From the NCBI GenBank assembly GCA_001796995.1, contig MGOB01000041.1, forward strand, positions 17,588 through 55,638: 38,051 nt of DNA, given 5' to 3'. Made by a program: the position numbers and the translations under genes. Origin of the DNA: Chloroflexi bacterium RBG_16_68_14 (GTDB lineage: Bacteria > Chloroflexota > Dehalococcoidia > DSTF01 > RBG-16-68-14). Position 1 is the first letter of the stretch, and every line of letters starts with the position of its first letter. Below the pieces are notes generated by a model. The model was not told where the DNA came from. It saw nothing but the letters and a program-made list of their open reading frames with translations, and made no database searches. This document shows, one piece after another, positions 14,666 through 22,221 of the stretch.

Positions 14666-15633
14666 TCGTAGTAGCCCTCCCGGATCGTCTCCTCGGCGCG
14701 GAGGCGCTCCATCTTCTCCTGGCCGACGCGCTGTTCCAGCATCTCCTCGTGGGAGGAGACGCTGAACGCCCACTTGTCCAGATATTCGGCCATCTTGCCC
14801 TGGACCTGGGCCGCCCCGAACTCCATTAGGTGCTCCACGTCGGCCCGGTAGAGGCCGGGCACGGAGCCGGGGTAGCCACCGAAGGGAGCGTGGACGACGG
14901 CATCGACCATGTAGTAGGGGACCCGGGTCTGCTGGGGGTGGCGGCGGATCTCCTCGTTGGGGATGATCTCCTCGGTGGAGAGGACCACCTTCCGGGAGGC
15001 CATGGCCGTCTCCACCGGGGCGACGCCGGCGCCGAAGATGCGGGCGTTGCCGAACTCGTCGCACTGGTTGACGTGGATGAGGGCCACGTCCGGGTTGAGG
15101 GCGGGTACCAGGCAGACGGCCTGGCCGGTGTAGGGGTCCTCGATGAGCTTGGTGCCGGAGGTGCGGAAGACGTCGGTGCCGCCCAGGTAGCGCAGGGGCA
15201 GGAAGGGGACGCCCAGGGCGCCCGCCAACTGGCGGTAAGCCAGCGCGCCGTTGCTCCACTCGAAGAGCTGGACGCGGCCCTCCGCCATCGCTTCGTGGAT
15301 CACCCGGCCCACCTCCATCCAGCCTACGTCGATGCGGCTCACGCAGCCCGCGGCCACCAAAAGGGTGGCGTCGTGGGCGGTGAACTTGGCGGCGATCCAG
15401 AGGTCGCGCTTGCGCTGGCGGATGAGCTCGCGCATGAGGGAGGCGGGCCCGCGGTTCCAGATGTTGCAGTCGTAGCTCAGGTAATCGCCGTCCTGGACGA
15501 AGCGCTCGATGGCCTCGTGCTCGGACATCACTTTGGAGACGAGCCGCCGCTCCTTGTGGTCGCGGACGTGGCGGCGGAAGCCGTCGGGGTCGGGTGGCTT
15601 GAAGACGCCGGTGCCGGCGGCCAGGACGCTCAT
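14662..15633 (-). CDS. CoA-transferase subunit A (family I, GctA-like)
   Basis: A 323-residue alpha subunit of a heteromeric family I CoA-transferase, with blocks VQDGDYLSYDCNIWNRGPAS, LRYLGGTDVFRTSG and DVALIHVNQCDEFGNARI typical of glutaconate CoA-transferase alpha chains. It overlaps both neighbours by 4 nt (ATGA), so nitroreductase, subunit A and subunit B are translationally coupled. The substrate cannot be read from sequence; neighbours suggest a dicarboxyl or cyclic acyl intermediate. Confidence 0.87.
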   Translation of the reverse strand: MSVLAAGTGVFKPPDPDGFRRHVRDHKERRLVSKVMSEHEAIERFVQDGDYLSYDCNIWNRGPASLMRELIRQRKRDLWIAAKFTAHDATLLVAAGCVSRIDVGWMEVGRVIHEAMAEGRVQLFEWSNGALAYRQLAGALGVPFLPLRYLGGTDVFRTSGTKLIEDPYTGQAVCLVPALNPDVALIHVNQCDEFGNARIFGAGVAPVETAMASRKVVLSTEEIIPNEEIRRHPQQTRVPYYMVDAVVHAPFGGYPGSVPGLYRADVEHLMEFGAAQVQGKMAEYLDKWAFSVSSHEEMLEQRVGQEKMERLRAEETIREGYYE

Positions 15634-16457
15634 CCTTCGCCCTCCCTAGGTGCCAGTCCGGGGATGGCCAGTTGCCATTCCAGGTTGAGGGCGTGGCTCA
15701 GGTACTTCAGCTCGGCGTCGCGCCAAGGCAGCGGGGCCGGCTCCTGGAGCATCCCTTCCTGCTTCATCTCCTCCACTACCTGCGAGTCCTCCTCGAAGGG
15801 CTTCCCGTGCTGCATCTCAAAGAAGATCTCCTCGAAGGGGTGCTTGCTGGTCTGACCGCCCGCCTCCCACGATTCGGCCGGGTAGCCGACGGACATGAGG
15901 CAGACGGGGATGGCCGTCTCCGGCAGGTTGAGAAGCTTGCCGATCTGCTCCAGGCGGGGGCTGCTCATCAGGCAGGTGCCCAGCCCCTCGTCCCAGGCCA
16001 CGAAGGTCGCCTGGGCCACCGCCTGCCCAACGTCCATGAAGGCGAGGGGTGCCACCGCCATCTGCTCCCAGGCGGCACCGAAGGCGGGCCGCAGGTTCCG
16101 CTCAATGATCGCTTTGGTCGCCTCCACGTCCTCGCCGATGCGCCGCTGCTCCGCCAGGTTCTTCAGGTCATCGATCCATTTGTTGACCTCGTAGGACATC
16201 TTGTCGTGGTACCAGAGGATGAAGCAGGGGGCGGTCTGCATCTGCTGGTAGCCCAGGGGCGGAGTGATCGCCTTGATCAGCTCCGGGGAGGCCTGGTCCT
16301 TCCAGATGACGATGGCGCGCGCCACGGTGACGTTGCCCACGCAGGAGGCGAGCCGCGCCGCCTGCAACATCTTCTGCACCTTCCACCGCTCCACCGGCCG
16401 GAAGGGCAGATAGTAGCGGATGCTGCGTCGATTGCCGATGACCCGCTTGACTTCCAT
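15630..16457 (-). CDS. Nitroreductase-family FMN protein
   Basis: A 275-residue protein with the nitroreductase opening: RRSIRYYLPFRPV for FMN phosphate binding, then KMLQAARLASCVGN. DVGQAVAQATFVAWDEGLGTCLM and VCLMSVGYPAESW are the later FMN-fold blocks. A C-terminal extension of about 60 residues with acidic stretches is longer than usual. Co-translation with CoA-transferase genes suggests a reductase or dehydrogenase step on a ring or enoyl substrate rather than nitro reduction. The ribosome site GGAGAGG supports the start. Confidence 0.85.
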   Translation of the reverse strand: MEVKRVIGNRRSIRYYLPFRPVERWKVQKMLQAARLASCVGNVTVARAIVIWKDQASPELIKAITPPLGYQQMQTAPCFILWYHDKMSYEVNKWIDDLKNLAEQRRIGEDVEATKAIIERNLRPAFGAAWEQMAVAPLAFMDVGQAVAQATFVAWDEGLGTCLMSSPRLEQIGKLLNLPETAIPVCLMSVGYPAESWEAGGQTSKHPFEEIFFEMQHGKPFEEDSQVVEEMKQEGMLQEPAPLPWRDAELKYLSHALNLEWQLAIPGLAPREGEG

Positions 16458-16484
16458 TCAGTGACCTCTCCTTTTGCTCCTCAA

Positions 16485-17708
16485 TTAGATGGCAAGAATG
16501 TGGACGCAGGTGGCGGCCGCCTCGCCGCGCACCATGCCGCCGCCGTTCTCCGTCATGCCGACCTTCGCCCCTTGCACCTGCCGGTCGCCGGCCTCGCCGC
16601 GCAGCTGGGTCCAGATCTCGTAGATCTGCGCCACCCCCGTCGCGCCGATGGGGTGGCCCTTGGCCAGCAGCCCGCCGCTGGTGTTCACCGGCAGCCGGCC
16701 GCCCAGCCCGGTGACCCCTTCATCGATGAGCCGGCCGCCCTCGCCCTCGCCGCAGAGGCCCAGCTCCTCGTAGAGCATCAGCTCGGCCGGGGCGGTCGCG
16801 TCGTGCAACTCGAGGACGTTTACGTCCCGGGGGGTCAGGCCCGCCATCTCGAAGGCGCGCTGGGCGGCGCGGGCGCTCTCGCCCATGCCGTCCTCCGCCT
16901 GGGTGTCCGACCCGGTGACGAGGGAGGAGCCGCGCACCCACACCGGCTTGGTGGTGAACTGGCGCGCCTTCTCCTCGCTGACCAGGATGGCCGCCGCGGC
17001 GCCGTCGCCGATGGGGGAGCACATGAGACGGGTGAGCGGCTCCGAGATCAGGGGCGAGGCCAGGATCTCCTCCAGCGAGTAGACCTCTCGATACTGGGCG
17101 TGGGGGTTGAGGCTGCCGTGGTAGTGGTTCTTCACCGCGATGCGGGCGAACTGCTCCTTGGTGGTGCCGTAGCGCGCCATGTGGGCCCGCGCGCCCGCGG
17201 CGTAGAGGTCCATGAACAGGCTGCGGGACTTGCCGGCCCCGCTCTCCGCGCCCGCCTTCTCCTCCGAGGGCGGCTTCAGCCGCTGGGTGAGCTCCTTGAG
17301 CTGCTCCACGTCGACGGCGGAGCCGAAGGCCGCCATCGTCCGGCCCTTGTCCTCCGAGTACATCTTCTCCACCCCCAGGGCGAGGGCGACGTCGTACATG
17401 CCGGAGGCAACGTAGAGCCAGGCGACCTGGAAGGCGGTAGACGAGCTGGCGCAGGCGTTCTCGGTGTTAATGATGGGGATCTTGTCGATCCCCATCTCCC
17501 GCAGCATCACTTGGCCGCGAACGCACTCCTGGCCGGTGAGGAGCCCGGCGGCCGCGTTGCCAACGACGGCCACCTGGAGCGCCTTTTTGTCCGTGCCGGC
17601 CGACTGCAGCGCCTCGGTGACGGCCTCGTTGGCCAGCCACTTCAGCCCGCGGTCCTGGTACTTGGCGAAGCGGGTCATGCCCGCGCCTACGATAGCGACG
17701 CTTCTCAT
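16485..17708 (-). CDS. Thiolase-family protein (SCP-x / lipid-transfer type)
   Basis: A 407-residue thiolase with nucleophile Cys86 (NTENACASSS), LELHDATAPAE and the GGLLAKGHPIGATG histidine motif. The usual second cysteine near the C-terminus is replaced (TENGGGMV), as in the SCP-x/lipid-transfer thiolase branch rather than classic acetyl-CoA acetyltransferases. In other bacteria this branch cleaves sterol side-chain and branched acyl-CoAs. It is the first gene of the minus-strand operon leading through the nitroreductase to the CoA-transferase, with ribosome site AAAGGA and an upstream TATAAT promoter. Confidence 0.9.
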   Translation of the reverse strand: MRSVAIVGAGMTRFAKYQDRGLKWLANEAVTEALQSAGTDKKALQVAVVGNAAAGLLTGQECVRGQVMLREMGIDKIPIINTENACASSSTAFQVAWLYVASGMYDVALALGVEKMYSEDKGRTMAAFGSAVDVEQLKELTQRLKPPSEEKAGAESGAGKSRSLFMDLYAAGARAHMARYGTTKEQFARIAVKNHYHGSLNPHAQYREVYSLEEILASPLISEPLTRLMCSPIGDGAAAAILVSEEKARQFTTKPVWVRGSSLVTGSDTQAEDGMGESARAAQRAFEMAGLTPRDVNVLELHDATAPAELMLYEELGLCGEGEGGRLIDEGVTGLGGRLPVNTSGGLLAKGHPIGATGVAQIYEIWTQLRGEAGDRQVQGAKVGMTENGGGMVRGEAAATCVHILAI

Positions 17709-17751
17709 GTTCGTGTCCTTTCCACGCTAGGTCTCCGGGTGTTGGCCGCAC

Positions 17752-17776
17752 CATTATAGATCACGTATAGATCACG
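17752..17776 (-). promoter_or_regulatory. Promoter of the thiolase/CoA-transferase operon with 11-bp tandem repeat
   Basis: Minus strand: TGATCTATAATG at 17763 to 17752 contains TATAAT (17758 to 17753), with start near 17746. The 11-bp unit TATAGATCACG (plus strand) is repeated in tandem at 17755-17765 and 17766-17776, so the upstream half carries a second copy that could be an operator. The same 12-mer is found at the sensor-kinase promoter. Confidence 0.5.
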
Positions 17777-17873
17777 CGCGCAATAGATGACGAGCGCGTG
17801 CTCGCTCAGACCTGGCTTGGACACTACGGTCGACGCTCAGACCCTTCCCAGTGCCGAACCGCTCGTTTCCTGC

Positions 17874-17971
17874 GGGCCATACGGCCCAACTGCTAGCCCA
17901 GGCGGGAGGGCCGTGCGGCTCTTCCTGCCTCGATGGGCCATTTGGCCCCCCATCCATGGGCCATTCGGCCC
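17874..17971. promoter_or_regulatory. Array of four DosR-like palindromes before the FAD/molybdoenzyme operon
   Basis: GGGCCATACGGCCC (17874-17887), GGGCCGTGCGGCTC (17908-17921), GGGCCATTTGGCCC (17935-17948) and GGGCCATTCGGCCC (17958-17971) all lie in the 315-bp gene-free interval 17709-18023. The last two are 23 bp apart. If the last box sits at -42, the start would be near 18007 and CTAAAT/TAAATT (about 17995-18001) would be the -10. This is the strongest cluster of the motif in the window. Confidence 0.65.
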
Positions 17972-17984
17972 TATCATCGCCAAC

Positions 17985-17998
17985 TTAGCAATCGCTAA
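17985..17998. promoter_or_regulatory. AT-rich inverted repeat TTAGC-AATC-GCTAA
   Basis: A perfect 5-bp inverted repeat overlapping the predicted -10 of the FAD operon and lying 13 bp before its ribosome site (AGGAGGTGG). It stands out in a GC-rich region and could be a second operator or a weak leader hairpin. Confidence 0.35.
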
Positions 17999-18023
17999 AT
18001 TAAGCGCACACAGGAGGTGGGGT

Positions 18024-19610
18024 ATGCCCGACGCTACCTTCGACGCGATCATCATCGGCGCAGGCCACAACGGGATGGCCCTGGGCACCTACCTGGCCAA
18101 ATGCGGCTGGGAGGTGGCGATCTTCGAGAAGCGGACCGAGGAGGGCGGCGGCCTTTGCACGGAGGAGCTGACCCGGCCCGGCTTTCTCCACAACGTCCAC
18201 TGCAACTACCACACGCTGGTGGGCGTCTGCCCGGTGTACGACGACCTGGACCTCTATAGCCACGGCCTGGAGTACATCCACCCGCCGGTGCAGATGGGCA
18301 GCGTCTTCCCGGACGGCACCGCTCTCACTGTGCACGCCGACATCGATAAGACGTGCGCCTCCTTCGCCCGCTTCTCCGAGAAGGACGCGGAGACCTTCCG
18401 GCGGCTGCACGACGAGGTGAAGGGCTACCTGGACCTCATCCTGCGCACGCTGATGTACTCGCCTCCTATTCCGTTGCTGGACATCACCAAGGCGCTGGTG
18501 GTCTGGAAGGTGGCGGAGAAGTCGGAGTTTCTCAGCGTCCACTTGCGCAACATGACCATCACCCAGTTCCTGGACGAGCATTTCGAGAACGACAAGATCA
18601 AGGCCCAGCTCGCCTTCCAGGCCGCCATCTCCGGCTATTCTACGGACCGTAAGGGGCTGGGCGTCTCCTTCCCCCTCCTGGTGGGCAAGATGGACAACTG
18701 GCACGTCTGCGTCGGCGGCTCCCACCAGCTCGCCCACGCTCTGTGGGAAGCCTTCGCCCACGCCGGCGGAAGCGTCTTCCTCAACACGCCCGTGGCCGGC
18801 ATCCTCACCGAGAACGGAAAGGCCACCGGCGTCCGGCTCTACGACGGGAGCGAGGTGCGGGCGCGCCACGTCGTCGCCAGTACCATCGACCTGGAGCAGA
18901 CCTTCCTGAAGATGCTCCCCCGGGAGCGGCTGGCGAGCGAGCTGGTCCAGCAGGTGGAGCAGTACCCGCACATGGACTGGTCCTACTACAGCGTGCACCT
19001 GGCCCTGCGGGAGCCGCCCCAGTACCGGGCCGCCGAGTTCGACCCGGACATCCAGCAGGCCTGGGTGCTGAACGTCGGCTACGCCAACCTGGACGATCTG
19101 AACCAAGAGTGGAAGACGGTTCGTGCGGGCAAGCTGCCTGACCCCAAGCCCAACTGCGCCGTGAACACCCTCTTCGACCCGTCGGACGCGCCCGACGGCT
19201 ACTACACCGGCCTCATGCGCCAGTTCGCGCCCATCGGCATCGGCAAGGGCGGCTTCGAGGCCTGGGATGAGATGGCCAACCCCTACGGCGAGCGCTGCAT
19301 CGACGCTTGGAACGAGTACGCCCCTAATATCAAGCAGGCCATCATCGAGTGGGTGCCCTACACGCCCCTGGACATCTCGCGGCGGCTGATCAACATGGTG
19401 CGGGGCGATTGGATGAGCGGTCTCATCGACCTGAACAACCTGCTGACGGAGCGGCCCTTCCCTGACCTGTCCCAGTACCGGACGCCCTTCCAGGGACTCT
19501 ACATGTCCGGGGCCACCCAGCACCCCCACGGCTTCATCACCTTCGCGCCGGCCTACAACGCCCTGCAGGCCATCGCGGAGGATCACAAGTTGGAGCGATG
19601 GTGGCAGTGA
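18024..19610 (+). CDS. FAD-dependent phytoene-desaturase/CtmA-like oxidoreductase
   Basis: A 528-residue flavoprotein. The Rossmann motif IIIGAGHNGMALGTYL (Gly12, Gly14, Gly17) is followed by FEKRTEEGGG for the FAD ribose and ends with a C-terminal GLYMSGATQHPHG FAD block. The GAGHNG variant marks the CrtI/CrtO/retinol-saturase group acting on isoprenoids; limonene dehydrogenase CtmA/CtmB belongs to the same superfamily. The ATG at 18024 is chosen for its AGGAGGTGG site and because the Rossmann fold starts at once; the frame is open further upstream only through the operator array. It is followed by an overlapping SCP2-like gene and a paralogue. Confidence 0.88.
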   Translation: MPDATFDAIIIGAGHNGMALGTYLAKCGWEVAIFEKRTEEGGGLCTEELTRPGFLHNVHCNYHTLVGVCPVYDDLDLYSHGLEYIHPPVQMGSVFPDGTALTVHADIDKTCASFARFSEKDAETFRRLHDEVKGYLDLILRTLMYSPPIPLLDITKALVVWKVAEKSEFLSVHLRNMTITQFLDEHFENDKIKAQLAFQAAISGYSTDRKGLGVSFPLLVGKMDNWHVCVGGSHQLAHALWEAFAHAGGSVFLNTPVAGILTENGKATGVRLYDGSEVRARHVVASTIDLEQTFLKMLPRERLASELVQQVEQYPHMDWSYYSVHLALREPPQYRAAEFDPDIQQAWVLNVGYANLDDLNQEWKTVRAGKLPDPKPNCAVNTLFDPSDAPDGYYTGLMRQFAPIGIGKGGFEAWDEMANPYGERCIDAWNEYAPNIKQAIIEWVPYTPLDISRRLINMVRGDWMSGLIDLNNLLTERPFPDLSQYRTPFQGLYMSGATQHPHGFITFAPAYNALQAIAEDHKLERWWQ

Positions 19611-20137
19611 CGAACACCTTCTCCGACAATGGAGCGCTCCCCGTCACCGTCGCCGCCGGCGACGAGGCGAGCGGCCTGGCGCGGATCATCGCCCAGTATC
19701 TGGAGCAGATCCTGGGCGACTCGCCGGAGAAGCGGGCCGAGGCCGCGGCGTTGCGCGGCCGCCTGGGCCTCCTCGCCCGCGAGGGCGATGTGGCCGTCAC
19801 GATCGTCTTCGAAGACGGCGGCATCGCCATCGAGGAGGGGCTCCAGGAGCCGGATGCCGTCGTGAGCGGCGAAGTCGAGTTCTTGATGCACCTCCTGGCC
19901 GGCCGGGCGAACCTCGCCTGGGAGGTGTGCGGGGGGACCGTGGCCTTCCGGCCCGACCTCCGGCGTCCACTGTTCGGCTATCAGGCGTACCGCTTGATGC
20001 GCCTGCCGGGCGTGCATCTGTGGAGCGGACTGCCGCGCCCGCCAGCGCGCGCGGTGGTGGTGACGGCGGTCGTCGTTGGTGCCGTGCTGCTGGCGTGGCG
20101 CGCCCGTAGCCGGAGTACGGGAGGTGCACATGGCTGA
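19598..20137 (+). CDS. SCP2-like lipid-binding protein with C-terminal membrane anchor
   Basis: A 179-residue protein. Residues about 15-125 resemble the SCP2 sterol-carrier fold (VTIVFEDGGIAIEEGLQEPDA, LLAGRANLAWEV, GTVAFRPD). Residues about 150-168 form one hydrophobic helix (AVVVTAVVVGAVLLAW) followed by RARSR, a tail anchor with positive inside. It overlaps the flavoprotein upstream by 13 nt and the next one by 8 nt, so all three are coupled. A plausible role is to present a hydrophobic substrate at the membrane to the flavoproteins. The fold call is moderate; the role is inferred. Confidence 0.75.
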   Translation: MVAVTNTFSDNGALPVTVAAGDEASGLARIIAQYLEQILGDSPEKRAEAAALRGRLGLLAREGDVAVTIVFEDGGIAIEEGLQEPDAVVSGEVEFLMHLLAGRANLAWEVCGGTVAFRPDLRRPLFGYQAYRLMRLPGVHLWSGLPRPPARAVVVTAVVVGAVLLAWRARSRSTGGAHG

Positions 20138-21746
20138 GGCGACCTTCGATGCGGTGATCATCGGTGCGGGCCACAACGGGCTCACGCTGGGAGCGTACCT
20201 GGCGAAGGCAGGTCTCTCCGTCGGCATCTTTGAGGGCCGGCACGAGGACGGCGGCGGCGCCAACACGGAGGAGGCCACCGTCCCCGGCTTCCACCACAAC
20301 CTCCATGCCCAGTACATGGAGTTCATCGACTACATGCCCATCTACCACGACTTCCGGTTGGAGAAGATGGGCGCCCGCATGATCTACCCGGACGTGCAAC
20401 TGGGCATCACCTTCGCCGACGGCCGGCCGCCCATCATCATCTATCGGCCCGATCCCGAACTGGAGAAGAAGACGCACCAGAGCATCGCCCAGTACTCCAA
20501 GCACGACGCCGACACCTGGTGCGATCTGAAGCGCAAGGTGATGGAGCGGGACCGGGTGATGGCTGGCTTCCTGTACAGGGCTCCGGAGGCCGAGGACGAT
20601 GAGCAGGGCGCAATGGCAACCATGGGCGGCGTCATGGGCCTTGCCGCCGAACTGGGCCTCACGATGACCGACTTCGGCAAGGCGCCCAAAGTGATCATCG
20701 ACCGGCTCTTCGAGTCCACTGAGCTGAGGGCGCTGCTCTACCGTCAGTGTGTCGAGTGGGGGAGCAACGTGCACGCCGGCAACGGCTTTGGCTTCGTCCT
20801 CTCTGTCCTCTGGTTGAGTGCCATCCACAAAATGTCGGTCGGTGGCACCCACACCCTGGCTCACGCCATGGCCAACGCCTGCCTGAAGCAGGGGGCCTGT
20901 ATCCGCTACGGCAAGCCGGTGGTGAAGATCCTGCTGAAGGACGGCCGCGCGACCGGCATCCAGCTCAAGGACGGGACGGAGATCGAGGCCAAGCTGCTCG
21001 TCGCCTCCAACGTCGACCCCAGGCAGACCTTCATCAACTTCATCGGCGAGGAGAACTTGGAAGCGTTCCGGCGCGAGCGGCTGGCCAACTGGCGCTTCGG
21101 GCCTGAGCACGTCCTGGGCACACCCTCCTTTGCCCTCCACCAAGCCCCGGCCTACAAGTCGGCCCGTCATAACCCGGACATCGACCGCTGCTTCTACACG
21201 GTCGTCGGCTTCGAGACGGCGGAACAGATGTCGGAGTACATCATCCAGGCCTACGGCGGCGCCATTCCGGACCGGCCGGGCGCAGGCACCTGGGTCAACT
21301 CCCTCTGGGACCCCACCCAGGCGCCGCCCGGCAAGCACGCCATGAACGGCTGGTTCTTCTTCCCCAAAGCCTCGTGCCTGACGCCGGAGGAATGGGACGA
21401 CGTACGCGCCACCTACAACGACCGATTCCTCAAGCTGTGGGCCGAGTACGCCCCCAACATGACCCGCGAGAACGTCATCGCCGACCGGCTCTATACGGCC
21501 TTCGATATCGAGAAGAAGATCGGCATGCCGGAGGGCGACTTCTCCCACGGACGCCCCGGAGGCGGCACAGGCATGGTCGGCGCCAGGGGCTACCAGTACC
21601 GGACCGAGTTCCCCGGCCTATATCTGTGCGGTGCGTCGGCCGGCGGTGGGGGCATCAGCGCCGCGCCCGGCTACAACGCCTTCAAGGTGATCTGCCACGA
21701 CTACAAGCTGCCCAAGGTGTGGCAGCAGGAATGTCGGGACTACTAA
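20130..21746 (+). CDS. Second FAD-dependent phytoene-desaturase/CtmB-like oxidoreductase
   Basis: A 538-residue paralogue of the flavoprotein at 18024. It has the same opening (AVIIGAGHNGLTLGAYLAK; Gly12, Gly14, Gly17), GIFEGRHEDGGG, a middle VGGTHTLAHAMANA block and C-terminal GLYLCGASAGGGGISAAPGYNA. The sequences differ enough in the substrate region to suggest a heterodimer or sequential steps, as in the two-subunit limonene dehydrogenase CtmAB. The ATG at 20130 has GGGAGGTG upstream. It is followed after 13 bp by a soluble SCP2 protein. Confidence 0.88.
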   Translation: MAEATFDAVIIGAGHNGLTLGAYLAKAGLSVGIFEGRHEDGGGANTEEATVPGFHHNLHAQYMEFIDYMPIYHDFRLEKMGARMIYPDVQLGITFADGRPPIIIYRPDPELEKKTHQSIAQYSKHDADTWCDLKRKVMERDRVMAGFLYRAPEAEDDEQGAMATMGGVMGLAAELGLTMTDFGKAPKVIIDRLFESTELRALLYRQCVEWGSNVHAGNGFGFVLSVLWLSAIHKMSVGGTHTLAHAMANACLKQGACIRYGKPVVKILLKDGRATGIQLKDGTEIEAKLLVASNVDPRQTFINFIGEENLEAFRRERLANWRFGPEHVLGTPSFALHQAPAYKSARHNPDIDRCFYTVVGFETAEQMSEYIIQAYGGAIPDRPGAGTWVNSLWDPTQAPPGKHAMNGWFFFPKASCLTPEEWDDVRATYNDRFLKLWAEYAPNMTRENVIADRLYTAFDIEKKIGMPEGDFSHGRPGGGTGMVGARGYQYRTEFPGLYLCGASAGGGGISAAPGYNAFKVICHDYKLPKVWQQECRDY

Positions 21747-21759
21747 CAGGGAGTGGGAC

Positions 21760-22221
21760 ATGCCGGCTATCTATACACGTCCGTGGTACGACAACATGAA
21801 GGAGATCCTCAACCGCAGCGATGAGGTGACCAAGAACGCGCCCCGCGGGGTGTGGCACGTGCTGGCCGAGATCCGGGGCGACGGTGTCTCGCCCTACATG
21901 GCGGCTGATGAGGTGAAGCGCTTCGCTATCGTCCTCAATGACGGCAAGTGCGATAGCTACGAGGAGCTGACGGAGGCGCCGCCTCGCAAGGACTTCGAGT
22001 TCATCCTGGAGCTGCCCGCCGCCCTCTTCGAGCAGATCGTGGCCAATCAGACGGACCCGGTGGAGTCCGGCCTCAAGGGCGCCATCAAGATTATCGGCGA
22101 CATGCGGGTGATGATCCAGAATGCGGAGCTGGTGAATGTCCTCTCGGACATCTACCAGCGCGAGGTGGAGACGGAGTGGCCCAAGGGGATGCCCCCCTAC
22201 TCGACAGGAGGTGCGCGATGA
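21760..22221 (+). CDS. SCP2 sterol-carrier-domain protein
   Basis: A 153-residue soluble protein. RFAIVLNDGKCDSYEELTEA, FILELPAALFEQIVANQTDPV and GAIKIIGDMRVMIQNAELVNVL match the strands and helices of the SCP2 lipid-binding fold, here for a short-chain version without enzyme domain. No signal peptide or membrane segment. Its stop overlaps the start of the first molybdoenzyme (ATGA), a direct translational link between lipid carrier and catalytic subunit. This supports a hydrophobic substrate for the molybdoenzyme. Confidence 0.82.
   Translation: MPAIYTRPWYDNMKEILNRSDEVTKNAPRGVWHVLAEIRGDGVSPYMAADEVKRFAIVLNDGKCDSYEELTEAPPRKDFEFILELPAALFEQIVANQTDPVESGLKGAIKIIGDMRVMIQNAELVNVLSDIYQREVETEWPKGMPPYSTGGAR

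Noticed and set aside
15672..17759. A 695-codon plus-strand open frame across the thiolase and nitroreductase
   Set aside because: The opposite strand has complete enzymes with all active-site motifs; this frame has none.
17787..18023. Upstream extension of the first flavoprotein (79 more codons)
   Set aside because: It would read through the palindrome array and lacks a ribosome site, while the ATG at 18024 has AGGAGGTGG and starts right at the Rossmann fold.
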